Source of the DNA: Streptomyces sp. MUM 2J
Lineage (GTDB): Bacteria > Actinomycetota > Actinomycetes > Streptomycetales > Streptomycetaceae
Reading direction: 5' to 3'
NCBI RefSeq assembly: GCF_022414535.1
Contig: NZ_JADWYM010000047.1
Span: forward strand, 1 to 51,228
Length of the DNA: 51,228 nucleotides
Position 1 is the first letter of the stretch. The number at the start of each line of letters is the position of its first letter. A program made the position numbers and the translations under genes. Shown piece by piece: positions 10,269 to 19,306 of the stretch. Below the pieces are notes generated by a model. That model made no database searches and had not been told where the DNA came from. It saw only the letters and a program-made list of their open reading frames with translations.

Positions 10269-11654
10269 TCAGGCGGACGGACTTGGAGGCAGGTTGTAAT
10301 TGGCGCGGAAGACGTTGGCGGGGTCGTAGACGGCCTTCAACCGCACGAGGCGCCGGTGGGCGTCGTCGTCGTACGCGCTGCAGACCTGCTCGGGGCCGGC
10401 GTTCTGCCCTATTCCCATGAAGTTGAGCAGGCGGCCCGTCGTCCGTGAGCGCACCGCGGTGAGGGCCTTCTGCTGCACTGGGGCGACGACTTCGGCGTCG
10501 AACGGTTCGCCGAGGGGCGAGAGTATGTAGAACATGAACCGCGCGTCACGGTGGCCGACCGCGTTCGGCACGCCGTTGCGGCGGGCCAGCGCGCCGCCGA
10601 GGTGGCGCAGTTCGAGGATGCAGGGAACCGGCGCGTCGGGACCGGCCGCATGCAGCAGAGCGGACGTGTCGGAGGCGGTGAGGTCGTCGAGCATCGCGGT
10701 GTCCGCATACCAGGGCATGGATCGCGGAAGATCGTTGTGAATGGTCGGACTCTTGGTGTACGGCATGTCGGTGACCTTCTCCACGAGGGGTGGACCGACT
10801 GCCCGGAGCGGGGCGATGAGCCGCTCGCCGTCCTCCGGCTCTCCTGTGAAGGCGATCCTGAGGTGGGCGACGTACCGGCCCCGCAACGGGGCAGGCAGCA
10901 TGGGGGCGTCCGGCATGCGGAACAGGGCGACCGACGAGTTCATCGCCTCCGGGACGGTTGCGGTCCACTCCGTCCAGGTGTGCAGGAGGCGTTCGACGTG
11001 TTCGGTGTCGAAGTACATGCCACCGCCGTAGAGGCGGGTGACCGGGAGCAGACCGATCTCCAGCGCCGTGACCACTCCGAAGTTGTCCCGTCCCCCCAGC
11101 AGCGCCCAGAACAGGTCGGGCTCGCTGTCCGGGGTGACCTGGCGCAGTCTGCCGTCGGCGGTGACCACCTCCATGCGCCGAACGTGATCGGCCGCCCATC
11201 CGTAGGTCCGCCCCAGCAGGCCCAGACCACCGCCCAGTACGTACGACACCGCCCCGATGTGCGGCGCCGAACCGTCCAGGGGAGCGAGTCCGTGACGTGC
11301 GGCTTCCGGGATCACCTGCTCCCAGCGTGCCCCCGCTCCCAGCCGGACGGTGCCGGCCCCGGTGTCGACCCGTACGTCCGACATCCGTCGCGTCGATACC
11401 AGCACGCCGCCGTCCAACGCGTTCGACACTCCGTGGCCGGTCGCTTGAACGCCCACCGGCCGGTCGTGTCCTACAGCGAAGTCCACCGCGGCCACCACGT
11501 CCTGAGCGGTAGTTGCGGCCACGATCACGTCGGGACTGTGCCGTACGGCGAGCTGATAACCCGTGCGTTCCTGATCGAACCCTTCCTGACCGGGCAGGAA
11601 CACCTCTCCCGAGATCCGGGACGCAAGGGACTCCGCTTCGGAGACCTGGATCAT
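10269..11654 (-). CDS. FAD-linked oxidase of the berberine bridge enzyme (BBE) type
   Basis: A 461-residue PCMH-fold flavoprotein. The FAD domain shows VGVQATGHGVSN with His74 in the position of the 8-alpha-histidyl-FAD bond, and GAVSYVLGGGLGLLGRTYGW where bicovalent members have a second attachment Cys; no Cys is present there, so flavin attachment is probably single. The BBE C-terminal segment is AVYDPANVFRANYNLPPS. The ATG at 11654 follows GGAAAGGGC; the longer in-frame start at 11756 has no such signal. It is the last gene of the left arm, downstream of the ruined methyltransferase. Related bacterial enzymes oxidise terminal deoxysugars (AknOx in aclacinomycin) or aglycone alcohols; none is part of the classical reb/sta gene sets as I know them, so a tailoring role on the sugar is inferred. 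Confidence 0.85.
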   Translation of the reverse strand: MIQVSEAESLASRISGEVFLPGQEGFDQERTGYQLAVRHSPDVIVAATTAQDVVAAVDFAVGHDRPVGVQATGHGVSNALDGGVLVSTRRMSDVRVDTGAGTVRLGAGARWEQVIPEAARHGLAPLDGSAPHIGAVSYVLGGGLGLLGRTYGWAADHVRRMEVVTADGRLRQVTPDSEPDLFWALLGGRDNFGVVTALEIGLLPVTRLYGGGMYFDTEHVERLLHTWTEWTATVPEAMNSSVALFRMPDAPMLPAPLRGRYVAHLRIAFTGEPEDGERLIAPLRAVGPPLVEKVTDMPYTKSPTIHNDLPRSMPWYADTAMLDDLTASDTSALLHAAGPDAPVPCILELRHLGGALARRNGVPNAVGHRDARFMFYILSPLGEPFDAEVVAPVQQKALTAVRSRTTGRLLNFMGIGQNAGPEQVCSAYDDDAHRRLVRLKAVYDPANVFRANYNLPPSPSA

Positions 11655-11931
11655 GACATAGCCCTTTCCACGTGGAACGGAGCAGCGCTCCGCAGAATCG
11701 AACATCACGGGGACGTCGTTCCCCCGTGCCGGCCAGCCGTCGTGCCCGGGGCACACCCGTGCTCGGTGCCCGGCTCGGGACGGTGCACCGGCGGACCCGG
11801 GGAGGGCTTCGGGCTCGTGTGCCCGTCAGCCGCCGGCACCGGGGCCGCATCGTGGTTCGTCCTCACGTTCGGCCCGGTTGGGCCGCCAGCGCCCGGGCTC
11901 CCGTTCGGACCCTTCGGGCGGGAACGTCCCG

Positions 11932-12791
11932 CTAGATGCTGAACGCCGTGTGCGCGAGGAAGTACGCGACCGGGAAACCGAACGTCACCGCCGAGTCGGT
12001 GCCCTGCGACCGCTCGACCTCCTCGACGAGTTCGTCCTCCACCACGGGCCGCCGCCCGGGCGGCACAAGCTCCCAGTTCGCCCGCATCCCGTGCTCCTGA
12101 GTCCACGGCACCAGATCCCGGGCGGACCGGGCGACCACCTGGAGCTCCCCGTGGTGCACCACGATCCCGGAGTATCCGGTCATGCAGAGCAGTTCGGGTG
12201 TCCCGTCGAGGTCGAGGTGATCGCCGGCGACGAGCCTGGAGGGCGGGGGGCTCGCCTCTATGACGGCCGGATCGGCCTACTCGGCCACCCGGCCGATGTC
12301 CAGGTGACCCATCTGCCATGCACCCAGGCCGGTCCGGGTGTCGGGGGCGGTGACGCCCAGGCATCCTCCCGGAGCCAGCAACCTGCTGTAGTCGGCGAAG
12401 GCGGCCGGCGGGTCGGGCAGCATCACGATGCTCATGCTGCCGGTGATGATGTCGAAGCTCCCGGGCCCGAAGTCGGGAGCCTCCCCATCCACGTGGTGCA
12501 CGGTCACGTGGTCCAGGTCTCGGGCCTCCGCCTCCCGCGCCGCCGCCTCGACCATGGGCTCGGCGAAGTCGATGCCCACGGCGGATCCGCGGGGTCCGGT
12601 GGCTTCGGCGAGCGGGAAGAGCAACGCACCGCGCCCGCAGCCGATGCCGAGGACGCGCGCCCCTTCGGGAACCCGCACGTGCTCGATTAGCCGTCGGGCG
12701 CGGGCTGGAAGAACCGGACCTTGCCGGTGTCGTAGTGGTTGGCGGCCTTGTCGAACACCCCGTCGAAGGCGTTCTGCGTCGTTCCGTCCAT
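11932..12791 (-). pseudogene. class I SAM methyltransferase, frameshifted paralogue of the gene at 24043
   Basis: ATG 12791 follows GGAGCTCCC and gives FDGVFDKAANHYDTGKVRFF, then the frame breaks near 12695. The SAM domain continues in another frame (ARVLGIGCGRGALLFPLAEA, then DIITGSMSIVMLPD) and stops at 12277; the C-terminal part (VPWTQEHGMRANWELVPPG to VTFGFPVAYFLAHTAF) is in a third frame. Laid end to end the pieces align over their whole length with the intact methyltransferase at 24043-24906. In motif I the usual Asp is Gly (VLGIGCG instead of VLDVGCG). At least two frameshifts make it a pseudogene of tract A. Confidence 0.85.
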
Positions 12792-13049
12792 GGGAGCTCC
12801 GTGTCGTCATCACTCGATGCGTTCGTGTGTGTCATGAGGTCACCGGGAGCGCTTGGGGCCCCGGGCCGGGCTGCCTTCCTCCCACGCCAGTTCTGGCAGC
12901 GGCACAGCGAGGCACACAGCGTGGGGAACCGCCGGGTGAGTTGTTTCCGGGACGTCTGCATCTCCGGCCGGCCCAGCGGTGCTCCGATGAAGAAGTGCGG
13001 TCGTTGGAATCGCGCAGCAGAGTCTCCTCGTCCTGCAAAGCCACCCGAA

Positions 13050-14225
13050 TCAGCAAGTGGATGCTCCTCCTCGTCGGCGCGGTGCCTGGGAGGCTGCCAG
13101 GGGCCCTGCGGCGGACACCCACGCCGGCGCCCCCCGCTCGGTGTTGACGCCCTTCTCGATGAAGGCGATGTTGTGGTGGAGACACACTCCGGAGACTGTC
13201 CGGTCGGTGAGCGTGGGTTCGTACGGGTCGTCGCGGACCAGTTGCTGGTGGTTCAGTCCGTCGACGAGCGTCTTGACGAATCCCAAGGAGGTGTCAGGAC
13301 GGTTGAGGTCGACGCTGCTGCCGCCCCAGCTCGGCCAGTACGACGAGCCGATATCCTCGATGACGTACAGGCCGCCCGGATTCAGGTGCGGGTAGAGCGT
13401 GGTGAACGAGGTGATGACGTGCTCACTGACGTGGGTACCGTCGTCGATCACGATGTCGAAGGGGCCGAAACGTTCGGCGAGCGTCCGCAGGGATGCCGCG
13501 TCGCCCTGGTCGCCCTCGACGATGCGTGCACGGGGTGCGCCACCGCCGTGCCCGGGCTGGGTGTCGAGCCGGTGAATCACGCCACGGGAGAAGTAGTGGG
13601 CCCACATGCGCAGGGACTCGCCGCCGTCGCAGCCGATCTCCAGGACCGAGACAGGGTGGTCGCGGAAGGAGCCGAAGTAGCGCTCGTAGAGGTCGGTGTA
13701 CCAGTGCGTGCCCCACTTGTCCGCCCCGGCCCGTATCGCGATCTCGGCGAGGTCCAGGCGGGGACCGGACAGCACGTCGCGGACCAGCTTGGCGGCCCGC
13801 ACGGCGCTCGCGTGCCGGACGACCAGCGGATCACCCGGGTCCAAGCCGGGCCGCCCGCCCGGGACCTCGACAAACATTTCCCGGGTCGCCTGGTGCGGTC
13901 CTGCGGGTCCGAACACTGCCTGCAAGGCCTCCGGCAGGTCCTGCCGCACGACCACGTCCGGCTCGGCTGCCCACCCGGCCCGGACCGTCCCGGTCCCGGT
14001 CTCCAGGACGAAACCGATCCGGTTGTCGGCGAATCCGAGGTCCCACTGGACCACCGCCGGATCCTCCGGCTCGTCCAGAAGACTCATCCGGGAGACCAGC
14101 TCCGCCAGGAATATCTCTGCCACACACTCCGGCCCGTGGGCCCCGATCTCCGTCAGTGCAGAGGTTCTGGAGCCCGCGGCGGCGATAATGCCCTGCACCG
14201 GGATTCGTTCGATGCTGCTCTTCAT
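13050..14225 (-). CDS. MycE/ElmMI-like sugar O-methyltransferase
   Basis: A 391-residue protein with an N-terminal auxiliary domain (about 1-170) and a C-terminal Rossmann domain: VLEIGCDGGESLRMW (SAM motif I, about residue 196), DIVIDDGTHVSEHVITSF (metal-binding Asp pair and His, about 262) and GGLYVIEDIGSSYW. This layout and the DDGTH motif match the metal-dependent MycE family that methylates hydroxyls of deoxysugars, including rhamnose in the elloramycin pathway. The ATG follows GGGAGCGACACC and overlaps the ruined P450 region upstream. The cluster makes dTDP-rhamnose, so 2- or 3-O-methylation of an attached rhamnose is the likely job. Only this copy keeps the motifs; its paralogue at 26636-27281 is a ghost. 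Confidence 0.82.
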   Translation of the reverse strand: MKSSIERIPVQGIIAAAGSRTSALTEIGAHGPECVAEIFLAELVSRMSLLDEPEDPAVVQWDLGFADNRIGFVLETGTGTVRAGWAAEPDVVVRQDLPEALQAVFGPAGPHQATREMFVEVPGGRPGLDPGDPLVVRHASAVRAAKLVRDVLSGPRLDLAEIAIRAGADKWGTHWYTDLYERYFGSFRDHPVSVLEIGCDGGESLRMWAHYFSRGVIHRLDTQPGHGGGAPRARIVEGDQGDAASLRTLAERFGPFDIVIDDGTHVSEHVITSFTTLYPHLNPGGLYVIEDIGSSYWPSWGGSSVDLNRPDTSLGFVKTLVDGLNHQQLVRDDPYEPTLTDRTVSGVCLHHNIAFIEKGVNTERGAPAWVSAAGPLAASQAPRRRGGASTC

Positions 14226-14279
14226 GGTGTCGCTCCCTTGTTTGAGCGCCCGGTCCCGGACCGTCCGGGCGGGGCTGCG

Positions 14280-15034
14280 TGCAGTCCACGGGCAGCACGC
14301 TCAGCCGGCGGGTCATCGGCTGGGACTGGCACCGGACCGCTTGAGGCCGGGCCGAGGCGTGCCGTGGAAACCACGTGAGGAAGGCGTAGGGCTCGGCCTT
14401 CGCGCCAGACCGGGCGTAAGGAGCACCGAGGCGGTCGTGGGTGCCGAACCCTGAGCCGGGGTGCCCCTGCCACCCGCCCACAGGGATCGAAGGCGTCGGC
14501 GTCCTCGCCCGGTGCCCCGTTGGCCGACACGAGGTTGACCTGCACCGGAGCCCCCTCGGGGATGAGGCATCCACCGAGGTCGATACCCTCTGTCGCGAAG
14601 GGCCAGGTGACATGCGGGAACGGTGGGTACACCCGGACCGCCTCCTCGGCCCAGGCCTCGATATCCGTTTCGGTTCTGCGCCGGCTGTCGACCGCTCGGC
14701 GCAGGGCAACGTACAGCGCGGCGGCGATCAGGCTGGCGGTGGACCCGTACGCGGCCTCGGCCAGCCCGACGGTCCAGGTGACCACCTTGTGGTCCGTGAC
14801 CGTCGCGGCCTCCTGGGCGTCCGCACCGGCGAACCGGGCAGGCAGATCGCCCGCGATACCCCGCAGTTCGCGTATCCATCCCCTGGAGCGACGCGGGCTG
14901 AAGGCCGGAGCGTGCTGCCGCCGGATCCTGCTGCGGTCCTCACCCTCGCTGAGCCCAGCGTCCGGGCGACGCACGCCATGGGCCGCGCGTCCGTCCGACG
15001 CTGGGGCCGCGATCAGCACACGTGTCACCATCAT
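14280..15034 (-). pseudogene. decayed cytochrome P450 fused to a glycosyltransferase start
   Basis: A good ribosome site (ACGGAG) and ATG at 15034/15031 open with VTRVLIAAPASDG, which resembles the first residues of the glycosyltransferase at 29858 (AHVLIATTPADG). After about 25 residues the sequence turns into a P450 like the one at 27274: SEGEDRSRIRRQHAPAFSPR, then a jump over about 100 residues to VVTWTVGLAEAAYGSTASL, PPFPHVTWPFATEGIDLGG and VQVNLVSANG. The C-terminal part lies in another frame; the heme loop reads FGTHDRLGAP, with Arg replacing the essential Cys, and ends with PMTRRLSVLPV. Deletions, frameshift and loss of the heme ligand show it is dead. Confidence 0.8.
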
Positions 15035-15220
15035 CTCCGTTTTCGTGCCTGCTTCTTCGCCGGGTGCCGTGAGTCTGGCCCCCTGGCCGAGGCGGAACGC
15101 GGACGCGGGCCAGAACCCGTTCACTCGTGCAGGCTGCACACCGCTGGGACGGGCCCGTCCCAGGACAGGCCCGTCCAGACGCGGATCGAACGAGGGGTGT
15201 GACCCGGCGCGTCGAGGCTG

Positions 15221-15413
15221 ATGATGGTGTGTGCGCCTTCGGCGCTCGACGACGCACTGGCGGGCCCGAAGCCCGGCGAGCACGAGGTGCTGACCCCGAT
15301 ACTGGAGGTCCAGGCGGACGCCGTCGCCGAACAGCACGGCATGCTGCTCATCTCCGACAAGGGCTTCGCCGGGCGGCGGCAGCAGCCGGGGGTGGTGCAG
15401 AGCCTTGTTCGGC
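15221..15413 (+). pseudogene. transposase fragment (DDE type)
   Basis: The frame reads LDDALAGPKPGEHEVLTPIL and then HGMLLISDKGFAGR, which matches the middle of Streptomyces DDE transposases (IS4/IS982-like, usual text LLLISDKGF). Only about 55 residues survive. It sits between the dead P450 and the rhamnose genes and indicates that tract A was rearranged by mobile DNA. Confidence 0.5.
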
Positions 15414-15533
15414 ATGAACACTCCGGTGATCATCGCTGCCCAGACGCTGGAGTATCCGGGGCACCGGGAACTCGACGAGCAGACGCGCGAGCTGTTCCTG
15501 GCCGGCAACGCCCGTCGCGTCTTCGCCCCGTAG
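15414..15533 (+). pseudogene. C-terminal tail of an amidohydrolase-like protein
   Basis: Thirty-nine residues, FGMNTPVIIAAQTLEYPG to ELFLAGNARRVFAP, look like the end of an amidohydrolase-2 family protein (last helix with the typical GNARRVF). It joins directly to the transposase fragment. No body of the gene is present. Low certainty because of the short length. Confidence 0.3.
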
Positions 15534-15651
15534 ACCTGCCAGGAAATACCGGAACCGGCTACGGGTGAGGACCGAACGCCCCGGGGCCTGGACCCGGCCA
15601 ACCTTCCCGGTCTGTGGCGCCCCTCCGACTTGGTCGGCGTCGACGAGTCGG

Positions 15652-16527
15652 CTATGCCCTCTTCAGGCTGTCGAGTGCTTCCCGCAACGCCTGGTGCCAG
15701 TCCCGGATGGGGGGGAGACGGGCGTCCGCCCAGCGGCCATGCCCGAGGACGCTGTACGTGGGACGCGGCGCCGGCCGGTCAAGCGACGCCCCGGTGATGG
15801 GACGAACCCGGGCCGGGTCGGCATTCAGCAGACGGAAGACCTCCCGCGCCAGCCCGTACCATGTCGTCGAGCCGCTGTTCGTGCCGTGGTATATCCCCGC
15901 GGGAGCCGTACCGGCTGCTGCCGCCCGGCCGAGCCGGATCAGACGGTCGGCGAGATCCACGGTCCACGTCGGCTGTCCGTGCTGGTCGTCCACCACCTCG
16001 ACCGTGTCATCGTCGGACTCGCGTCCGATCATCGTGCGGACGAAGTTGGACCCGCTTCGGCCGTACAGCCACGCGGTCCGCACGACGTAACCGCGACCCG
16101 GCAGGAGCGAGCGGACTGCCTGCTCCCCATCGAGTTTGGTGCGCCCGTAGACGCTGCTGGGGCCCGTGGAGTCGTCCTCTGCGTAGGGGGTCGTGGCTTC
16201 ACCCGGGAAGACGTAGTCCGTGGACACCTGCAGCAGCACACCACCGTGCCGGGCGCACGCCTCGGCGAGATGACGGGGGCCGATGCCGTTGACACGCAGG
16301 GCTTCGTCCGCATGGTCCTCGGCGTCGTCCACAGCCGTCCATGCGGCGCAGTTGACGACGACGGCAGGGCGGTACCTCTCCACAGCGGCGAACACCGCCT
16401 CGCGATCGGTGATGTCGAGGGTGGTGCGGGCCGTGCCCACCGCTTGCTCTCCGCCGCGGCCAAGACGGTCCATCAGGTCCTGACCCAGCATGCCGCGGGC
16501 CCCGGTCACCAGCCAGTCGCCGTTCAT
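15652..16527 (-). CDS. rmlD: dTDP-4-dehydrorhamnose reductase
   Basis: A 291-residue SDR enzyme that reduces dTDP-4-keto-L-rhamnose with NAD(P)H to dTDP-L-rhamnose. The nucleotide motif is VTGARGMLGQ (residues 7-16), followed by VVNCAAWTAVDDAE, the VSTDYVFPG strand and the catalytic pair in SVYGRTKLDGE (Tyr and Lys). Its ATG overlaps the stop of rmlB (ATGA), making it the third gene of an rmlA-rmlB-rmlD operon. The presence of a normal RmlD argues for a 4-hydroxyl sugar rather than the 4-amino sugars of staurosporine. A homologue with altered stereochemistry (4-ketoreductase of another 6-deoxysugar) is the main alternative. Confidence 0.9.
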   Translation of the reverse strand: MNGDWLVTGARGMLGQDLMDRLGRGGEQAVGTARTTLDITDREAVFAAVERYRPAVVVNCAAWTAVDDAEDHADEALRVNGIGPRHLAEACARHGGVLLQVSTDYVFPGEATTPYAEDDSTGPSSVYGRTKLDGEQAVRSLLPGRGYVVRTAWLYGRSGSNFVRTMIGRESDDDTVEVVDDQHGQPTWTVDLADRLIRLGRAAAAGTAPAGIYHGTNSGSTTWYGLAREVFRLLNADPARVRPITGASLDRPAPRPTYSVLGHGRWADARLPPIRDWHQALREALDSLKRA

Positions 16528-17582
16528 GCCCGGGTCCTCCTTCGCCCATGCTCGTTCCCGGCGCCCGCCACGAGGCCTGCCCGGTCCGGCAGGAGGAGGC
16601 GTTCAGCGAGCGGTTCCCACCAGGCGCGGTGGTCGCGGTACCACTGGACCGTCTGGGCCAGCCCGACCGTGAAGTCCTTGCAGGGCGCATATCCCAGCTC
16701 CTCGCGGATCTTGGTGCAGTCCACCGAGTAGCGCCGGTCGTGCCCCTTGCGGTCGGCGACGTATTCGACGTTCTCCTCCCACGGGATGCCGAGGGCGTCC
16801 AGCAGGAGCCCGGTCAGTTCTACGTTGGACAGTTCGGTGCCTCCGCCGATGTTGTATACCTCGCCTGGCCGGCCCTTGGCCCGGACCAGCTCGATGCCCC
16901 GGACGTGGTCGTCGACGTGCAACCAGTCGCGTACGTTGCGCCCGTCGCCGTACAACGGGACCTTCCTGCCGTCCAGCAGGTGTGTGATGAACAGCGGGAT
17001 GAGCTTTTCCGGGAACTGGTGGTGCCCGTAGTTATTGGAGCAGCGGGTCACCCGGACGTCCAACCCGTACGTGCGGTGGTAGGACAGGGCGACCAGTTCG
17101 CTGGAGGCTTTGGACGCCGCATAGGGCGAGTTGGGTCGCAGGGGCTCCGTCTCCGTCCACGAGCCTTCGTCGATCGAGCCGTACACCTCGTCCGTGGAGA
17201 CGTGGACGAACGTCCCGGTACCGGCCCGGTGCGCGGCGTCGACCAGCGTGTGCGTGCCGACGACGTTCGCCCGGACGAACTCGGCGCTGCCGTCGATCGA
17301 GCGGTCCACGTGGGTCTCGGCAGCGCAATGAACCACTTGGTCGTGCTCGGCCATCAGCTCGTCGACCAATGGGGCGTCACATATGTCGCCCCGCACGAAG
17401 GAGAAGCCCGGGTGCTCGCGCACCGGATCGAGATTGGCCGGGTTGCCCGCGTACGTGAGCGTGTCGAGGACGGTCACCCGTACGTCCTCGGTCGCGTCCG
17501 ACCCCTCGGCTCCGAGCACGGTTCGCGCATAGTGCGAACCGATGAACCCGGCACCGCCGGTGACGAGGATCCGTGTGGTCAT
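16524..17582 (-). CDS. rmlB: dTDP-glucose 4,6-dehydratase
   Basis: A 352-residue extended SDR. GGAGFIGSH (residues 9-17) binds NAD; HVSTDEVYGS carries the Asp-Glu pair of the dehydratases; SPYAASKASSELVAL holds the catalytic Tyr-x3-Lys; RCSNNYGHHQFPEKLIP and RNVRDWLHVDDH are signature blocks of RmlB. It converts dTDP-glucose to dTDP-4-keto-6-deoxyglucose, the branch point to rhamnose and other deoxysugars. ATG 17582 overlaps the stop of rmlA by four bases; the 519-codon open frame that extends further upstream just reads through rmlA in another frame. The last 25 residues are a basic, variable tail. Confidence 0.95.
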   Translation of the reverse strand: MTTRILVTGGAGFIGSHYARTVLGAEGSDATEDVRVTVLDTLTYAGNPANLDPVREHPGFSFVRGDICDAPLVDELMAEHDQVVHCAAETHVDRSIDGSAEFVRANVVGTHTLVDAAHRAGTGTFVHVSTDEVYGSIDEGSWTETEPLRPNSPYAASKASSELVALSYHRTYGLDVRVTRCSNNYGHHQFPEKLIPLFITHLLDGRKVPLYGDGRNVRDWLHVDDHVRGIELVRAKGRPGEVYNIGGGTELSNVELTGLLLDALGIPWEENVEYVADRKGHDRRYSVDCTKIREELGYAPCKDFTVGLAQTVQWYRDHRAWWEPLAERLLLPDRAGLVAGAGNEHGRRRTRA

Positions 17583-18646
17583 GACGAGATCTGCACCTTG
17601 CTGTGATCGCCGAGTACGAGACGGTGTGAAGCGGGGGAGCGGGGGGCGGGAGTGACCTCGACGCTGCGGCCGATCAAGGATGACTCGATGCGCCGAACCC
17701 CGGTCACCGAGGAGCCGGGGAGCACGATCGAGTACTCGATCTCGCTGTCCTCGACGCGGCAGTCCTCCGAGACGGAAGTGAACGGACCGACGTAGGAATC
17801 GCGCACAACGGTGTTCGCGCCGATCACCGCAGGGCCGACGATCCGGCTGCCGGTCACCTCCGCCCCCTCCTCGATCCGCACTTTGCCGATGATCTGGCTG
17901 GCCTCGTCGATCGTGCCCCGCACCGCGCCGTCCAGGTGCTCCAGCACCAGTCGGTTGACCTCCAGCATGTCCGTCACGTTGCCGGTGTCCTTCCAGTAAC
18001 CGGAGATGACAGTGGACCGGACGTCCCTGCCGTGGTCGATCAACCATTGGATGGCGTGGGTGATCTCCAACTCGCCTCGCCAAGAGGGCCTGGTGGCCCG
18101 TACAGCCTCGTGGATGGCCGACCCGAAGACGTAGACGCCGACCAGGGCCAGGTCATTGCGGGGTTCACTCGGCTTCTCCTCCAGGCGCACCACCCGTCCG
18201 GAGGCGTCGAGTTCCGCGACGCCGAACGCGGAGGGGTCGGACACCCGGGTGAGTATGATCTGCGCGTCCACCGGACGCGAGCGGAATTCGTCCACCAGGC
18301 CGGTGATGCCGCCGAGGATGAAGTTGTCGCCGAGGTACATCACGAAGTCGTCGTCGCCGAGGACGTCGCGGGCGATGAGGACCGCGTGCGCCAGCCCCAA
18401 GGGGGCGTCCTGCCGGATGTACGTGACGGTGAGGCCGTGCTTCGAACCGTCGCCGACAGCTGCCTGGATCTCGTCCGCGGTGTCGCCGACGACGATTCCG
18501 ACCTCGGTGATACCGGCCTCGGCGATCGCTTCGAGACCGTAGAGGAGGATCGGCTTGTTGGCGACCGGTACCAGTTGCTTGGCCGAGGTGTGGGTGATGG
18601 GGCGCAATCGCGTGCCTGACCCGCCGGCCAGTACGAGAGCCTTCAC
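17579..18646 (-). CDS. rmlA: glucose-1-phosphate thymidylyltransferase, long form
   Basis: A 355-residue nucleotidyltransferase making dTDP-glucose from dTTP and glucose-1-phosphate. LAGGSGTRLRPIT (residues 6-18) is the nucleotide-binding signature; VMYLGDNFI holds the metal-binding Asp; VRLEEKPSEP contains the conserved Glu-Lys. After about residue 240 there is a left-handed beta-helix-like part (IIGKVRIEEGAEVTGSRIVG and PAVIGANTVVRDSYVGPFTS) as in the StrD/RmlA2 type used in antibiotic clusters. This form is longer than the 290-residue primary-metabolism enzyme, supporting a dedicated role here. The start is GTG 18646, overlapping a possible small ORF. Confidence 0.93.
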   Translation of the reverse strand: MKALVLAGGSGTRLRPITHTSAKQLVPVANKPILLYGLEAIAEAGITEVGIVVGDTADEIQAAVGDGSKHGLTVTYIRQDAPLGLAHAVLIARDVLGDDDFVMYLGDNFILGGITGLVDEFRSRPVDAQIILTRVSDPSAFGVAELDASGRVVRLEEKPSEPRNDLALVGVYVFGSAIHEAVRATRPSWRGELEITHAIQWLIDHGRDVRSTVISGYWKDTGNVTDMLEVNRLVLEHLDGAVRGTIDEASQIIGKVRIEEGAEVTGSRIVGPAVIGANTVVRDSYVGPFTSVSEDCRVEDSEIEYSIVLPGSSVTGVRRIESSLIGRSVEVTPAPRSPASHRLVLGDHSKVQISS

Positions 18647-18867
18647 GGCCTACCGGCCCCCTGCTGGCGCGCCGGCAGGGGGCTGAGCCGACGACACCGC
18701 CCGAGGTGTCGCGGGTTGGCACACCACCCGCGTTTCCCGTCCCGCGAAGGGAACGCGTCCGACGGACGCTGGTCGAGAGGGTCCGGCATCTCCGGCGTGC
18801 AGTCACCGCCGGCGTGCGCGGTGCGCTTGGAGAACACGGGGGCTTGCGATAGCACATCAGCGGTCAT
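18643..18867 (-). CDS. possible small protein coupled to rmlA
   Basis: ATG 18867 is preceded by GGAGCAGTGGTG and opens 74 codons with high third-position GC; the TGA overlaps the GTG of rmlA (GTGA). The product is polar, with two Cys (one in GGDCTPEMPDP, one in GWCANPRHLGRCRR plus a third). I recognise no family. It could be a coupling leader, a small accessory protein or the remains of another gene. Evidence rests only on start signal, codon usage and overlap. Confidence 0.35.
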   Translation of the reverse strand: MTADVLSQAPVFSKRTAHAGGDCTPEMPDPLDQRPSDAFPSRDGKRGWCANPRHLGRCRRLSPLPARQQGAGRP

Positions 18868-19306
18868 CACCACTGCTCCGATCTGAATCTCTGTGTCCGA
18901 TGCACCGGGGAGGTTGGAGGGGCAGGCGGGGCAATCAGAGGAGGGCCATCGTGCCCGGACGGCGTGTCAGCTGGAGGCCACGAGGGTCCCCATCAGTTCG
19001 TCGGCGCGGGCGGACGTGTCGTACTCCCCGTGTCCGGCCTGGAGTCCACGGTCGGCGGTGCCTGGCGCGGCTCGTTCAGGACCTCGTCCACGGTGCCGGT
19101 TCGTAGCCCTTCACAGCATGCGCCGGCGGCGTCGCACGTGGGAGGTGAGGGTTCGGAACCCGTCCGAATGTGCGGGTTGAGGGGACGGTTCTCCACCCGC
19201 CTGCGGTGCGGGGCCAACCGGCCGTCCCCGAGGCGGCGCCGGCCGATCCCGAGTGGTGGGAGACCGCTCCGATCGGCTGACGTGTCCGGCGTTCGCTCCG
19301 ACGCGG
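18868..19306. other. intergenic stretch upstream of rmlA operon and downstream of the StaD-like gene
   Basis: About 440 bases with no convincing gene on either strand. It should contain the promoter for the rmlA-rmlB-rmlD operon and the end of the chromopyrrolate synthase transcript; no consensus promoter or strong hairpin could be fixed. Confidence 0.5.
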
